64,000 bases of DNA, from positions 372,001-436,000 of the forward strand of contig NZ_BMCH01000002.1 in assembly GCF_014635085.1 (NCBI RefSeq), in the 5' to 3' direction. Below are positions 18,457 through 28,250 of the stretch, piece by piece. Positions within the stretch are counted from its first letter, which is position 1. Every line of letters begins with the position of its first letter. Below the pieces are notes generated by a model that saw only the letters and a list, made by a program, of their open reading frames with translations, did not search any database and was not told where the DNA came from. The translations under genes were made by a program, and so were the position numbers. The stretch comes from Asaia siamensis (lineage in GTDB: Bacteria > Pseudomonadota > Alphaproteobacteria > Acetobacterales > Acetobacteraceae).

Positions 18457-19551
18457 GTGAAACTCTTTTCCTGCGAATGCTGCAACCAGCCTCTGTTTTT
18501 CGAAAATACACGCTGCGAATCCTGCCACCATGCGGTGGGCTATCTTCACAAGGTGACGGATCTGACGGCGCTCGAACCGGGGCCCGAAGAGGAAACATGG
18601 TTGCCTCTGGAATATGGCTATGAGCGCATCCCTCATCGTTATTGCGCCAATCATGCCCATGATGCCTGCAACTGGCTGCTGAGCCCTGAAGAAAGCGCCA
18701 GTGGGACGCTCTGCTTCGCCTGCCAGTTCAACCGCACGATTCCCGATCTGAACGACACCCGTAATCTCGAACGCTGGCGCAAGATCGAGACAGCAAAGCA
18801 CCGTCTGTTTCACGCCCTGATCCGCCTCAGACTGCCGATTGTGTCCCGTCGGGAAGATCCGGAGAACGGCCTTGCTTTCGACTTCCTGCAGGACGCGCCT
18901 GACGGCTCTGCGCCGGTCATGACAGGGCACAGCAACGGGCTGATCACGCTTGCCATACGCGAGGCCGATGATGACCAGCGCGAACGCATGCGCGTCGAGA
19001 TGGGTGAGTATTATCGTACCCTGCTCGGGCATTTTCGCCATGAAATCGGGCATTACTACTGGAACCTGCTCATACGTGATGGCGGCAGGCTGGAAGAATG
19101 CCGGGCAATCTTCGGGGATGACCGGCAGGATTATCAGGAAGCGCTCAAGGCGCATTACGCCAAACCACCCTCCGATGACTGGAAGGAAGAGCATGTCAGC
19201 GTCTATGCGGCATCTCATCCCTGGGAGGATTTTGCCGAGACCTGGGCGCATTATCTGCACATCGTCTCGACGCTCGAAACCGCCTGGCTCTATGGCATCG
19301 CTATAGCGCCGCTGACGCCTTCAGCCCCGAAATTCTCGGCGCCTGCAATCGGCGGCGACCCTTATCTCACACTGAGCTTCGACGCGATCATGGGCGCCTG
19401 GCTGCCGCTCAGCATGGCCGTCAACAGCCTCAACCGGTCGATGGGATTGCAGGATTTCTATCCCTTCGTGCTGACGGCCAGCATCAGACGGAAGCTGGCT
19501 TTCATCCATGACGTCATACGCGACACCCAGGCAGGGCAGACGCCGCGTTGA
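18457..19551 (+). CDS. Putative zinc-binding metallopeptidase with N-terminal zinc ribbon (COG4307)
   Basis: A 364-residue protein. The first ~40 residues hold two CxxC pairs (CECCNQPLFFENTRCESC) forming a zinc ribbon, followed by a further Cys-rich patch (CANHAHDACN, CFAC). The middle has the metalloprotease motif HEIGHYYW with H195, E196 and H199, preceded by MGEYYRTLLGHFR. This matches the putative zinc-binding metallopeptidase family. Placement 41 bp after the transglutaminase suggests joint expression and possibly a shared peptide-related role with the divergent ATP-grasp/alpha-E pair. The start is GTG. Confidence 0.9.
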   Translation: MKLFSCECCNQPLFFENTRCESCHHAVGYLHKVTDLTALEPGPEEETWLPLEYGYERIPHRYCANHAHDACNWLLSPEESASGTLCFACQFNRTIPDLNDTRNLERWRKIETAKHRLFHALIRLRLPIVSRREDPENGLAFDFLQDAPDGSAPVMTGHSNGLITLAIREADDDQRERMRVEMGEYYRTLLGHFRHEIGHYYWNLLIRDGGRLEECRAIFGDDRQDYQEALKAHYAKPPSDDWKEEHVSVYAASHPWEDFAETWAHYLHIVSTLETAWLYGIAIAPLTPSAPKFSAPAIGGDPYLTLSFDAIMGAWLPLSMAVNSLNRSMGLQDFYPFVLTASIRRKLAFIHDVIRDTQAGQTPR

Positions 19552-19558
19552 ACGTGGC

Positions 19559-20305
19559 TCAGCCTTTCAGAAGGTCGCTCAGCGGGCCGAGATAGGAATC
19601 GAGCGAGACGCGCAGTGGCATGAGATAGGCGTTCTCGTTCCTGCGCCGTATCTCGGCCAGCAGGCTACGCGCGAAAGCGATATTGGCCTCAAGGCTCGGG
19701 TCGAAATCATGAGGGAAGACCACATGATTGACCCGCTCCCAGTAAGCGCGGGATTTTGGCCCGATTACCGGAGAAAGGCCCCAGAAGACGCGATCCCTCT
19801 CAAGCCATGAGGCGCTGAGCTCGAACATGCGCTGGTCGAAAAGCGGCTGTGTGAAAAAACCGGCAGCACCCGCATCGCGCTTGCGCTTCAGGTCTTCGAG
19901 CTCCTGCCACGGTGCGCGGCGATAGGGATCAAAGGCGGCATAGACCGTCAGATGAGGCGCCTCGCGTCGATAGCGCGCGATGATCTGCGCCGAACTATTG
20001 GGCCAGACCTGGTGCGTTGCATCTGGCGGTGGATCGCCGGCAATCACGAGCACTTCACTGATGCCTTCCTGCTCGGCGCAGGGGAGGGGCGCGTCAGGCG
20101 CGATATCGACGGCGCGAATATGAGGGATGGCTGTGTAGCCGTGATTCTGCGCCAGAGCGGCGCCTTCCCACGAGCGCAGCGGGAGGCGAAGCAGGTCGGG
20201 AAGATTGATCGTCTCGACCGTCGGGGCGATCTGGCGCAGCAGGGCCAGATCGGCATTCAGGCTTTGTCTGTCCCGCGGGATCAGCTCTATGGCAACGCGG
20301 CTCAT
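19559..20305 (-). CDS. metF: Methylenetetrahydrofolate reductase-like protein
   Basis: A 248-residue protein of the MetF TIM-barrel family: IELIPRD near the start with the catalytic-type Glu, [17 protein letters not shown], then [18 protein letters not shown] and [15 protein letters not shown]. It would reduce 5,10-methylene-THF to 5-methyl-THF for methionine synthesis, using a flavin. It is about 40-50 residues shorter than the Escherichia coli enzyme and diverged. A homologue with another reduction partner is therefore possible. Its start overlaps the folD stop as ATGA, which places it in the folate one-carbon pathway. Confidence 0.8.
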   Translation of the reverse strand: MSRVAIELIPRDRQSLNADLALLRQIAPTVETINLPDLLRLPLRSWEGAALAQNHGYTAIPHIRAVDIAPDAPLPCAEQEGISEVLVIAGDPPPDATHQVWPNSSAQIIARYRREAPHLTVYAAFDPYRRAPWQELEDLKRKRDAGAAGFFTQPLFDQRMFELSASWLERDRVFWGLSPVIGPKSRAYWERVNHVVFPHDFDPSLEANIAFARSLLAEIRRRNENAYLMPLRVSLDSYLGPLSDLLKG

Positions 20306-21198
20306 GCCTGAGGGCGTTCCAGTACGGTGCGCGCAGCCTGAAGGGTGTTGTGCAGCAGGCAGGCAATGGTCATGGGGCCGACACCACCCGGCACAGGGGT
20401 GATATGGCCCGCAATCGGGGCGGCCTCGTCGAAGGCGACGTCGCCGACAAGGCGTGTCTTGCCATCCGGCAGCGAGATGCGGGTGATGCCCACATCGATC
20501 ACCGTTGCACCCGGCTTGATCCAGTCGCCACGGACGAGACCATTCTTTCCTGTTGCTACCACCAGAATATCGCCTTCGCGGGCAAGGCCCTGAGGGTCTC
20601 TGGTGTCGATATGACCCACTGAAACCGTGCAGCCTTCCTTGAGCAGAAGCTGGGCCATGGGCTTGCCGACAAGATTCGAGGCGCCGATCACCACGGCATG
20701 CAGGCCGCGCAGATCGGGCAGTGTTTCCTTCAGCAGCATCAGGCAGCCCAGCGGGGTGCAGGGCACGAGTCCGTCAATGCCAAGGCTCAGGCGTCCGGCA
20801 TTGACCTCGCCCAGACCATCGACATCCTTTTCAGGGGCGATGGCATTCGTCACCACGATCGGGTCGAGTTGGGCCGGCAGGGGCAACTGTACGAGAATGC
20901 CATGAATTTGCGGATCGGCATTCAGCCGGTCGATCAGTTCCAGCAATTCGTCCTGTCCGGTGGTTTCGGGCAGCATGTGCATGAAGGAGCGCATCCCGGC
21001 ACGGTGGGTCTGGATGGCCTTGTTCTTCACATAGACTTCACTGGCAGGATCGTTGCCGACCAGCACGACAGCGAGTCCCGGTATCTTGCCCGTGCGTTCG
21101 CGCAGGGCCTCGGCTTCCGCCTTGACATGATCCGTCAGGCGGCGGGCGATAGCCTTGCCGTCGATGAGCTTTCCTGACAGCGCCGGATCGTGTTTCAT
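20302..21198 (-). CDS. folD: Bifunctional methylene-THF dehydrogenase / methenyl-THF cyclohydrolase
   Basis: A 298-residue FolD from the ATG at 21198. It carries [17 protein letters not shown] with the catalytic Lys, [26 protein letters not shown] and the NADP-binding [15 protein letters not shown]. The C-terminal [18 protein letters not shown] is diagnostic. It interconverts methylene-, methenyl- and 10-formyl-THF. Upstream in-frame codons to 21288 lack family similarity and overlap the divergent threonine aldolase start, so they are excluded. The gene overlaps metF by 4 bp. Confidence 0.96.
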   Translation of the reverse strand: MKHDPALSGKLIDGKAIARRLTDHVKAEAEALRERTGKIPGLAVVLVGNDPASEVYVKNKAIQTHRAGMRSFMHMLPETTGQDELLELIDRLNADPQIHGILVQLPLPAQLDPIVVTNAIAPEKDVDGLGEVNAGRLSLGIDGLVPCTPLGCLMLLKETLPDLRGLHAVVIGASNLVGKPMAQLLLKEGCTVSVGHIDTRDPQGLAREGDILVVATGKNGLVRGDWIKPGATVIDVGITRISLPDGKTRLVGDVAFDEAAPIAGHITPVPGGVGPMTIACLLHNTLQAARTVLERPQA

Positions 21199-21275
21199 GC
21201 GGGGGATTCCTGTAACAAAGGGCCTGGCTGGTCGAAAAACCAAGGCGCGGCCTGCAAACGAAGTGAGGAACGGAC

Positions 21276-22322
21276 GTGACCGAGGCAATACGCAAGAACT
21301 TCGCGAGTGACAACATCGCCCCTGTCTGCCCTGAAGTGATGAGGGCGCTCGACCGTGTCAATCATGGTTCTGCTGCCGCTTATGGAGAAGACAGGACGAC
21401 TGCGGCTCTTTCGGCTCTGGCGCGTGAGGTGTTCGAGCACGATGTCTGGGTCTTTCCGGTCGCAACCGGTACGGCGGCCAACAGCCTTGCCTTGTCTGCG
21501 GCAACCGATCCCTTCGGTGCAGTGGTGTGCGACCAGAGCGCCCATATCGCCAATGATGAAGGTGGCGCCCCGGAATTCTTCATGCACGGTGCCAAGCTGG
21601 TGCCGCTTCCCTCTGCCGATGGGCGCATGGCCCTTGCCGATCTTGACCGGGCACTGACCGAAAATGGCGGTCATGGTGTGCATACCAGCCCGATCCAGAC
21701 CCTGTCTCTCACCCAGAGCACAGAGTGGGGCACGGTCTATACGCTCGAGCAGCTCGGCGCCCTGACGGCGCGGGCGCGAGACGCGGGGCTGGCCACGCAT
21801 CTCGATGGGGCCCGTCTGGGCAATGCCATTGCAGCGCTTGGCTGCCGCCCTGCCGATGTGAGCTGGAGAGCCGGGTTCGACATGATCAGCTTCGGCGGCA
21901 CCAAGAACGGCGCCATGGCCGCTGAGGCAGTCGTGATCTTTCGCGAGGATCTGGCGAAGAACTTCCTGCGGCGCATCAAACGCAGCGGTCATCTCTGGTC
22001 CAAGCAGCGTTATCTCAGTGCCCAGATCCATGCCCTGCTCGAAAACGATCTGTGGCTGCGCCATGCGGCTCACGCCAATACCATGGCTCAGCGTCTGGCC
22101 CATGGCCTGCGCCGCCTCCCGGTGGCGGCCCTGCCTTTCGAGGTGCAGGGCAATGAGGTGTTCGTCGTATTGCCCGAGCGCGCTGTCGCAGAGCTCGAAA
22201 CGCAGGGCTATGAATTCTACCGCTGGACCAATCCGCCGGGTCTCGATGGCGTCCTGATTCGTCTCGTCACCTGCTGGGCGACCGAATCCCGCGATGTCGA
22301 TGCGCTGCTTGCAGCACTCTGA
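21276..22322 (+). CDS. ltaE: Low-specificity L-threonine aldolase
   Basis: A 348-residue PLP fold-type I enzyme of the beta-eliminating lyase family. It has the [14 protein letters not shown] cofactor loop, [16 protein letters not shown] with the Asp that contacts the PLP nitrogen, and the Schiff-base Lys K210 in FGGTKNG. It cleaves L-threonine/allo-threonine to glycine and acetaldehyde. The GTG start follows GAGGAACG. It is divergent from folD, which fits a shared glycine/one-carbon role. A strong terminator follows the stop. Confidence 0.92.
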   Translation: MTEAIRKNFASDNIAPVCPEVMRALDRVNHGSAAAYGEDRTTAALSALAREVFEHDVWVFPVATGTAANSLALSAATDPFGAVVCDQSAHIANDEGGAPEFFMHGAKLVPLPSADGRMALADLDRALTENGGHGVHTSPIQTLSLTQSTEWGTVYTLEQLGALTARARDAGLATHLDGARLGNAIAALGCRPADVSWRAGFDMISFGGTKNGAMAAEAVVIFREDLAKNFLRRIKRSGHLWSKQRYLSAQIHALLENDLWLRHAAHANTMAQRLAHGLRRLPVAALPFEVQGNEVFVVLPERAVAELETQGYEFYRWTNPPGLDGVLIRLVTCWATESRDVDALLAAL

Positions 22323-22339
22323 GGCGGGCTGATGTCATG

Positions 22340-22377
22340 AAAAAAGGCGCAGCCCCTTTCGGGACTGCGCCTTTTTT
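22340..22377. terminator. Bidirectional rho-independent terminator
   Basis: The stem GGCGCAGCCC / GGG-A-CTGCGCC (one bulged A) with a CTTTC loop is flanked by AAAAAA and TTTTTT. It can stop both the threonine aldolase transcript and the convergent porin transcript. Confidence 0.93.
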
Positions 22378-22394
22378 GTCTCTGACCCCTGTTG

Positions 22395-23663
22395 TCAGAA
22401 GCCGATCATGGCATCGCCACCGAAGGTGAACATGCCTGTATTGCGGCCATCGTTGAATGGCGAGGTGCCGTTGAGCGAGCGGTCGAAGCGGATTTCGGGG
22501 CGCAGGGCGAAAACGCGCACGCCATGCCCCAGATCGGGCCGGTAGGTAACGCCCAGCGTCAGCGCGCCATAGGTGGTGGCTGGCGCCGTCTGTACCGGAG
22601 CATAGCCGCCCAGGAAGGCGTTCATGTACGCCTGGTTCGTCAGGAAGTTGACGACGAACATGCCGCTGTTATCGCGATAGAGCTCGCCGCGATAATTGAA
22701 GGTCAGGCTCGGGGTGATCTTGTACGCGGCAAAAGTGACGACGCTCCAGGTCTCGGCGCGCAGGCCATCGTCATGCAGGAAGTTGAATTCGCCCGTCAGG
22801 CTCAGCTTGTCATTGACCGTGTAGAAGGCGGCAATGTCATTCCACCAGCGCTGTGCCGTATTGGCACGCGGGCCAATGGCGGCAACCGCGTTTTCAGGTC
22901 CGACGCGAGAGAGTTCGGCGATGTTCAGCTTGCCATGGGCGAGGCCGTTCAGATTGAACCCGAAATAGCCGGCTGCGGCATTGTTGTTGTCATTGCGGCC
23001 CCATGTGGTCTGGTTGCCGGTATCGACGCCGAAATTGAAATCGAACATCGGGGTGACATGCCAGTGGAACATGGCGCCGAGATGCTCGAAGGGCACGGAA
23101 TACTGCGACGTATAGGCCAGTGAGTAGAAGGGACGCAGCGTCGGGTCGAGCACCTCGACGCCCATGGGGGCGGGCAGGATGCCAGCCTGCATGTCGATAC
23201 CGCCCTTTGAGAGGATCGGTGCGTGAACATCGACATGGGCCTGAGCCGGGAGAAGCTGGTACCGGTCGCTCGTCATTTTGTTCGACAGGCCGAGCAGGTG
23301 GTAATAACGGGCGTCAGAGCCGTAAAGCGCCTCGAGCATGAACCCGACCTGAAATTCGGATTTGGTCGGATCGATGGCCTTGGAGAGGGTGAGGCTGATC
23401 TGGTTCAGCTGCGCCTGGTTGGCGTGATCGCCAAGAAAATTGCCGAAATTGATGCCGTTATCGGGGCGGGCCGGATTGGCCATGATGCCGCCTTCGATGA
23501 GGCCGGAGAGATTGATGCCCTGCAGCCAGGGGTTGGACGCCGTCTTGAACAGGGCGATCTCGGCATGGGCCGATTCCTGCATCGCAGTCGTGGCGAGGAG
23601 GGTCAGGGCGCCAGCAGCGAAAATCTTGCGACAATGGCGCGGAAAGCGACGAAGCAGGTTCAT
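22395..23663 (-). CDS. Outer-membrane beta-barrel porin-like protein
   Basis: A 422-residue exported protein. The signal peptide ends near ESAHA. The rest alternates polar and hydrophobic residues like a beta barrel and ends in a C-terminal Phe, the usual outer-membrane assembly signal. Segments such as LSKAIDPTKSEFQVGFMLEALYG and the layout around MGVEVLDPTLRPFYSLAYTSQYSVPFEHLG match the putative OmpL-like beta-barrel porin-2 family. The solute is not known. AAGGATGGGTC precedes the ATG. It stands alone, with an AT-rich 450-bp upstream region. Confidence 0.8.
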   Translation of the reverse strand: MNLLRRFPRHCRKIFAAGALTLLATTAMQESAHAEIALFKTASNPWLQGINLSGLIEGGIMANPARPDNGINFGNFLGDHANQAQLNQISLTLSKAIDPTKSEFQVGFMLEALYGSDARYYHLLGLSNKMTSDRYQLLPAQAHVDVHAPILSKGGIDMQAGILPAPMGVEVLDPTLRPFYSLAYTSQYSVPFEHLGAMFHWHVTPMFDFNFGVDTGNQTTWGRNDNNNAAAGYFGFNLNGLAHGKLNIAELSRVGPENAVAAIGPRANTAQRWWNDIAAFYTVNDKLSLTGEFNFLHDDGLRAETWSVVTFAAYKITPSLTFNYRGELYRDNSGMFVVNFLTNQAYMNAFLGGYAPVQTAPATTYGALTLGVTYRPDLGHGVRVFALRPEIRFDRSLNGTSPFNDGRNTGMFTFGGDAMIGF

Positions 23664-24115
23664 GACCCATCCTTAAAAGATGACCCCGAAGGGCGATTTC
23701 GTTCCAACAAATTCTGTCTATTTTGAAATGATAATTGTATCAAGAAGGCAACATGTTTTGTCATTCATTGTGGCTTTGGGATGACAGATCGTCGAAAAAC
23801 GCATCATACAAATAAAGAAAAAAATCTATTCTTTGTGCGTATAATGAATCGATATTTTTCCCCCGTGGAAAACTGCTTTCTTTGCCTGGCGCGGAAGGGG
23901 ACAGGAATGGTAACTCTCCAGAAACCAGAAACTCCTGTTTTGCTCTTCGGAAATCCCTGTCGTTATTCGGAGAAGGCAAGGCGCGGCCGATCGATATTTC
24001 AGAGTAACGAACTCGCCGCGTTATCCATGCGGTTCGGAAAAAAGAGGTTCTGCCAGGCGCGGATACGTGCTGCCATGACGCCCAGTTCGTTCCCCCCTTG
24101 CCCGGAACCGGTGAC
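23664..24115. other. Gene-free AT-rich spacer
   Basis: About 450 bp between the divergent porin and SGNH hydrolase genes. The half near the porin is AT-rich (for example ATGATAATTGTATCAAGAAG and runs of A) and probably carries the porin promoter. The open frames here have no family features or good ribosome sites. No RNA structure is recognised. Confidence 0.5.
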
Positions 24116-24784
24116 ATGGCTCTCAGACAAATTCTCTGCTTCGGCGATTCTCTGACCTGGGGCTGGGTCCCTGTCCCGGAAGGCACGCCCACCACGCGCT
24201 ATGCCGCAGAAAAACGCTGGCCCGGTGTGATGGGACGATGCCTCGGGCCGTCGTACCGTGTGATCGAGGAGGGGTTGAGCGCACGCACCACCTCCATTGC
24301 CGATCCCAATGACGCGCGTCTGGATGGTTCTGCCTATCTGCCGACCGCGCTGGCCAGTCACCTGCCACTCGATCTTGTAGTGGTCATGCTCGGCACAAAC
24401 GACGCCAAGATCGCGTATGGACGCACCCCTCATGAGATCGCCCTCGGCATGGCCCGTCTGATCGGGCAGGTGAAGGCGAGTGGGGGCGGAGTCGGGACAG
24501 CCTATCCGGCGCCAAAAATGCTTGTCGTGGCGCCTCCACCCCTTGGTCCTATTCCTGGCCCCTGGCTTGCTGCCCAGTTTGCCGGAGCCGAGCCCAAAAT
24601 GGCTGCACTCGCGGCACAGTATGAGGGGCTGGCCATCGCCAAAGGGGTGGGTTTCCTCGATGCAGGGCAGCATGTCACCACTGACGGGATCGATGGCGTT
24701 CATTTCACGCCAGAGAATAACGAGGCGCTTGGCAGCGCTGTCGCAGCGGCGGTGAGGGCCCTGCTGGATGGTGAACATAGCTGA
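24116..24784 (+). CDS. SGNH/GDSL-family hydrolase (arylesterase-like)
   Basis: A 222-residue protein from the ATG at 24116. The nucleophile block is ILCFGDSLTWGW, the oxyanion Asn is in MLGTNDAKI, and the C-terminal Asp-x-x-His pair is DGVHFTPENN. This is the four-block SGNH esterase pattern and resembles bacterial arylesterases such as the Mycobacterium smegmatis acyltransferase type. No signal peptide is visible, so it is probably cytoplasmic. The substrate is unknown. Confidence 0.9.
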   Translation: MALRQILCFGDSLTWGWVPVPEGTPTTRYAAEKRWPGVMGRCLGPSYRVIEEGLSARTTSIADPNDARLDGSAYLPTALASHLPLDLVVVMLGTNDAKIAYGRTPHEIALGMARLIGQVKASGGGVGTAYPAPKMLVVAPPPLGPIPGPWLAAQFAGAEPKMAALAAQYEGLAIAKGVGFLDAGQHVTTDGIDGVHFTPENNEALGSAVAAAVRALLDGEHS

Positions 24785-24866
24785 CCGGGCATTAACCCCG
24801 TTCACACTATGGTGATATTTGCGCCACAGTAAGATTGGGGAAAAGTAACGTTCGGATAACTTAAAT

Positions 24867-24881
24867 TGCGAATGACTCGCA
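24867..24881. promoter_or_regulatory. Perfect inverted repeat, possible Fur/iron-response site
   Basis: TGCGA-ATGAC-TCGCA lies 43 bp before the start of the siderophore-receptor gene. Its symmetric TGCGAATGA half resembles Fur-box half sites. Receptors of this class are usually iron-repressed, so an operator role is likely but inferred. Confidence 0.45.
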
Positions 24882-24924
24882 CTAACGCTAAGCGTCTGCC
24901 GTTTTCTCACGGCAGGACGATTTT

Positions 24925-27138
24925 ATGCGCGCGGATTTTACCCGTATGGGTCTGGCGATGTGTGTTTCCCTCACGGCTCTGATGAGCGGGAGCGCATGGG
25001 CACAGGAAAAACAGCAGGATGCGACAGTCCAACCCGATGAGGCCATCGCGTCGAAATCGGCCGTGCATCGCGCCACGTCGTCGGAAAAGGCGGCCAATGT
25101 CGAACACATGACGGTGCGCGGGCAAAAGGGGGCCACGATTGCTTCTTCGGCCACCAAATCAAACACGCCGCTGATCGAGACCGCGCAGTCAGTCACGGTG
25201 GTCACGCGTAACGAGATGGATATCCGTGGCGTTCTGACACTCAATCAGGCCATTCGCTACGCAGCCGGTATCACGCCTGACCTGCGCGGTGGCGTGGGGA
25301 CGCGTTACGACCTCTTCCAGCTGCGCGGCTTTACCATTCCCGAGTTTCTCGACGGTCTTCGTCTGCAGGACAGCCCGACGGGCTATGCCATCGCCCAGAT
25401 CGACACGTCCCGTCTCGAGCGGCTGGAAATTCTCAAGGGGCCAGCCTCGGCGCTTTATGGCCAGTCCAGCCCGGGTGGCCTTGTGGCGCTGCAAAGCAAG
25501 ACGCCACTCGACAAGGCCTCCTATGGCTCGGTCAATGCGACGGGCGGCATGTTCGACCTTTATCGTGTCGATGCCGATATGGGTGGCTATGCGACCAAAG
25601 ACGGGTCAATCCGCTATCGCGTTTACGGCACCGTCAACGGTCAGCATACACAGCTGACCCGCACAGGCAGCCGCCGTTTCTCGATCAGCCCGACCGTCAG
25701 TTTCGGCGGTAACGGCCCCGATACGCTGACCCTGATCGGCAATTACCAGTATGACCCCGAGGCAGGCACCTATGGCGGTGTGCCGCTGGAAGGCTCACTC
25801 AAGCCTGCGCCGTTTGGTGGCTATCTGCCGCGCAATTTCTATGATGGCGATGCGCGCTTCGAGAAGTTCAACCGCAAGCACGGTGCCTTCACCTATATCT
25901 ACACCCATCGTTTCAATAACGACTGGAGCTTCTCGACACGCGGTCGCTATGACGATCTCAGCACGCAGTATCGCAGTGTCTATAATGCGGGTTACTGGGA
26001 TGCAGATGGCATGTTGCCGCGCTATGGCTTCGGCACCACCGAGCACACACGCAACCTCGCCTTCGATAGCGGCTTCCACGGCAAGCTGCGCACGGGCCCG
26101 TTCGTCCATATGCTCATGGCCGGTTTCGACTATCAGCAACAATGGGCCAATGAGACAGCCGGGCAGAGCAACGCGCCTGATCTGAATGTCTTCGCGCCCA
26201 ATTACGATATGGGGATCGACCCTCTCGAGACCTATGCGCGCTACAAGGTGGATTCCCACCAGATCGGCGCCTATGGACAGGACGAGATCCATTGGGGCGG
26301 GCTGATCCTGACGGGCAGCATTCGCAATGACTGGTTCCGCTCGCGCCAGATCGAGTATCTCTCGGACTCGAACTCGAAGCAGAGCCCGAGCCAGATCACC
26401 TGGCGTGCATCGGGGCTCTACCACTTCAAGTTCGGTCTGGCGCCCTATATCAGCTACGCCACCTCGTTCCAGCCGCAGACCGGCGTGGTGCTTGAAACGA
26501 GCGGTTCAACGCATCAGGCGAACCCGTCTATCGGCAAGCAGCTTGAAGGCGGTCTGAAATATCAGCTGCCCGGCACGCCAATCCTGCTGACGGCGGCGGG
26601 TTTTCACATCGAGCAGACCAACGTGCTCGTGTCGATTCCCAACTCGATCTACAACACCCAGCAGGGTCTTGTGCATTCCGATGGCTTCGAATTCGAGGCC
26701 CATATGGACAGCTGGCATAATCTGACCGTCGATGCCGCCGTCAGCGTGCAGCGCGTGCATGATGATTCCACCGGCAAGCCGCTCATCCAGTCCGGCCGCG
26801 GCAATGCCTCGCTGTTCGGCTTCTACACCGTGCCAGGCGGGCGTCTCAGGTCGCTCGGCTTTGGCGCAGGCATGCGCTACTCGGCGTCGGCCTATGGTGG
26901 CGAGGCCAGCTATGGCAGCGCCAATGTGCCGCAATATGCGCTGTTTGATGCATCGCTGCGTTACGATCTGGTCAATGTGTCCAGATCGCTCAAAGGCTGG
27001 ACGGTGGGCGCCAATGTGCGCAACCTGTTTGACAAGAACTACGTGACCAACTGCCTTGCCTATGCAGCCTATGGCCAGGCCTTCTGCTATTACGGCGAAC
27101 GCCGCAATGCTCAGGCGACGCTCGGTTTCGCCTGGTAA
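24925..27138 (+). CDS. TonB-dependent siderophore receptor (FhuA/FoxA-like)
   Basis: A 737-residue outer-membrane receptor with a signal peptide ending at GSAWA. The TonB-box region near EHMTVRGQKG is followed by a plug domain (TPLIETAQSVTVVTRNEM, LNQAIRYAAGI, RYDLFQLRGF, RLERLEILKGPASALYG). A 22-strand barrel follows and ends in LGFAW with a terminal aromatic residue. Family knowledge points to ferric hydroxamate-type siderophores. It has no adjacent ABC importer here, so the FecCD genes at 5,895 may or may not be partners. A palindrome lies upstream. Confidence 0.93.
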   Translation: MRADFTRMGLAMCVSLTALMSGSAWAQEKQQDATVQPDEAIASKSAVHRATSSEKAANVEHMTVRGQKGATIASSATKSNTPLIETAQSVTVVTRNEMDIRGVLTLNQAIRYAAGITPDLRGGVGTRYDLFQLRGFTIPEFLDGLRLQDSPTGYAIAQIDTSRLERLEILKGPASALYGQSSPGGLVALQSKTPLDKASYGSVNATGGMFDLYRVDADMGGYATKDGSIRYRVYGTVNGQHTQLTRTGSRRFSISPTVSFGGNGPDTLTLIGNYQYDPEAGTYGGVPLEGSLKPAPFGGYLPRNFYDGDARFEKFNRKHGAFTYIYTHRFNNDWSFSTRGRYDDLSTQYRSVYNAGYWDADGMLPRYGFGTTEHTRNLAFDSGFHGKLRTGPFVHMLMAGFDYQQQWANETAGQSNAPDLNVFAPNYDMGIDPLETYARYKVDSHQIGAYGQDEIHWGGLILTGSIRNDWFRSRQIEYLSDSNSKQSPSQITWRASGLYHFKFGLAPYISYATSFQPQTGVVLETSGSTHQANPSIGKQLEGGLKYQLPGTPILLTAAGFHIEQTNVLVSIPNSIYNTQQGLVHSDGFEFEAHMDSWHNLTVDAAVSVQRVHDDSTGKPLIQSGRGNASLFGFYTVPGGRLRSLGFGAGMRYSASAYGGEASYGSANVPQYALFDASLRYDLVNVSRSLKGWTVGANVRNLFDKNYVTNCLAYAAYGQAFCYYGERRNAQATLGFAW

Positions 27139-27147
27139 ATGCCCGCA

Positions 27148-27172
27148 GCCGGAGGGAGGTTCTCCCTTCGGC
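27148..27172. terminator. Hairpin after the siderophore receptor
   Basis: The 11-bp stem GCCGGAGGGAG / CTCCCTTCGGC (one mismatch, loop GTT) lies 10 bp past the receptor stop. There is no following T tract, so it may be a processing or weak terminator structure. Confidence 0.5.
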
Positions 27173-27282
27173 GAGGTCTGGACCGGGCAGAATTTCCGAC
27201 CGGTGCAATAACGAAAAGACCTCGGAGCGCAGACGCGTTCCGGGCTCTTTCTGTATCAGGCCAGACTCGCCAAGCAGGCGCT

Positions 27283-28227
27283 TCAGGGCAGGCGCGACAG
27301 GCGCTCTGTCAGTACCTGGTAGAACCCGTCTGAATCGACATCGCGCAGATAGAGCGCATTGGCGGGGCGTCCTGTGACGCTCCAGTAATCGACGACGGTC
27401 TGGCCGGCAGAGAGCGCGCTCTGGGTCTCGATTTCGACATTGACCAGACGGCCCTGAAACAGATCGGGGCGCAGCAGCCACATGATGGTGCAGGGGTCGT
27501 GCAGGGGCGCGCCGGGCCAGCCGTATTTTTCAAGGTCGAAGCGCTCGGAAAAACCGAGCATCCCGCCGACGCAGCGACCGGCTTCATTGCCAATGGCCCT
27601 GATACGGCCGAGGCGGGAAGGGGTGGTCAGAACCTGATGCGTTACATCGAGCGGCAGCATGACCACGGGCACACCCGAGCCGAGCACGATGGCGGCGGCC
27701 TCAGGGTCGACATAGGCGTTGAATTCGGCATTGGGGGTAATATTTCCCCCTTCGAAACAGGCACCGATCATGGAAACCACGCGGTTGATGCGTGGTGCGA
27801 TATCAGGCGCTTTCTGCAACGCCGTCGCCAGATTGGTCATGGGCCCGAGCGTGACGATGGTCAGGCTGCCCTCAGGCTCGTGGCGTAAGGTCTCGATCAG
27901 GAATTCCACCGCATGGGGGGAATCGGCCTGTTTTGTCGGGCGTGGCAGATCGGCGCCATCAAGCCCGCTCTCGCCATGAACATGATCGGCCCGTACCGGA
28001 GGGCGCGACAGGGGCAGGTCACAGCCGCTGTGCAGCGGAATATCGGCGCGCCCGGCCAGTTCGAGAATGGCGGCGGCATTGCGCGTGGTATTGGCAATGC
28101 CGCTATTGCCGCCCACCGTCAGGATCGCCTCGACCGTGATGTCTTCGGGTGAGGCCAGCGCCAGCAGAATGGCGACGGCGTCGTCCTGACCGGGATCCGT
28201 GTCGATGATGATCCGTGTGGGCGTCAT
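27283..28227 (-). CDS. Inosine/uridine-preferring nucleoside hydrolase
   Basis: A 314-residue member of the IunH family. The N-terminal IIIDTDPGQDDAVAILLAL supplies the Asp cluster that binds Ca2+ and ribose. LTIVTLGPMTNLATAL and the DPEAAAIVLGSGVPVVMLPLDVTHQ block follow. It hydrolyses N-ribosidic bonds of nucleosides for base salvage. The start has AAGGAGTACACCC upstream. It lies 23 bp downstream of the DUF3297 gene and is probably in the same transcript. Confidence 0.93.
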   Translation of the reverse strand: MTPTRIIIDTDPGQDDAVAILLALASPEDITVEAILTVGGNSGIANTTRNAAAILELAGRADIPLHSGCDLPLSRPPVRADHVHGESGLDGADLPRPTKQADSPHAVEFLIETLRHEPEGSLTIVTLGPMTNLATALQKAPDIAPRINRVVSMIGACFEGGNITPNAEFNAYVDPEAAAIVLGSGVPVVMLPLDVTHQVLTTPSRLGRIRAIGNEAGRCVGGMLGFSERFDLEKYGWPGAPLHDPCTIMWLLRPDLFQGRLVNVEIETQSALSAGQTVVDYWSVTGRPANALYLRDVDSDGFYQVLTERLSRLP

Positions 28228-28250
28228 GGGTGTACTCCTTGCCTGTTGTC

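Noticed and set aside
23781-24155. 124-codon frame upstream of the SGNH hydrolase
   Set aside because: Weak start, no domain, and it overlaps the hydrolase start in another frame.
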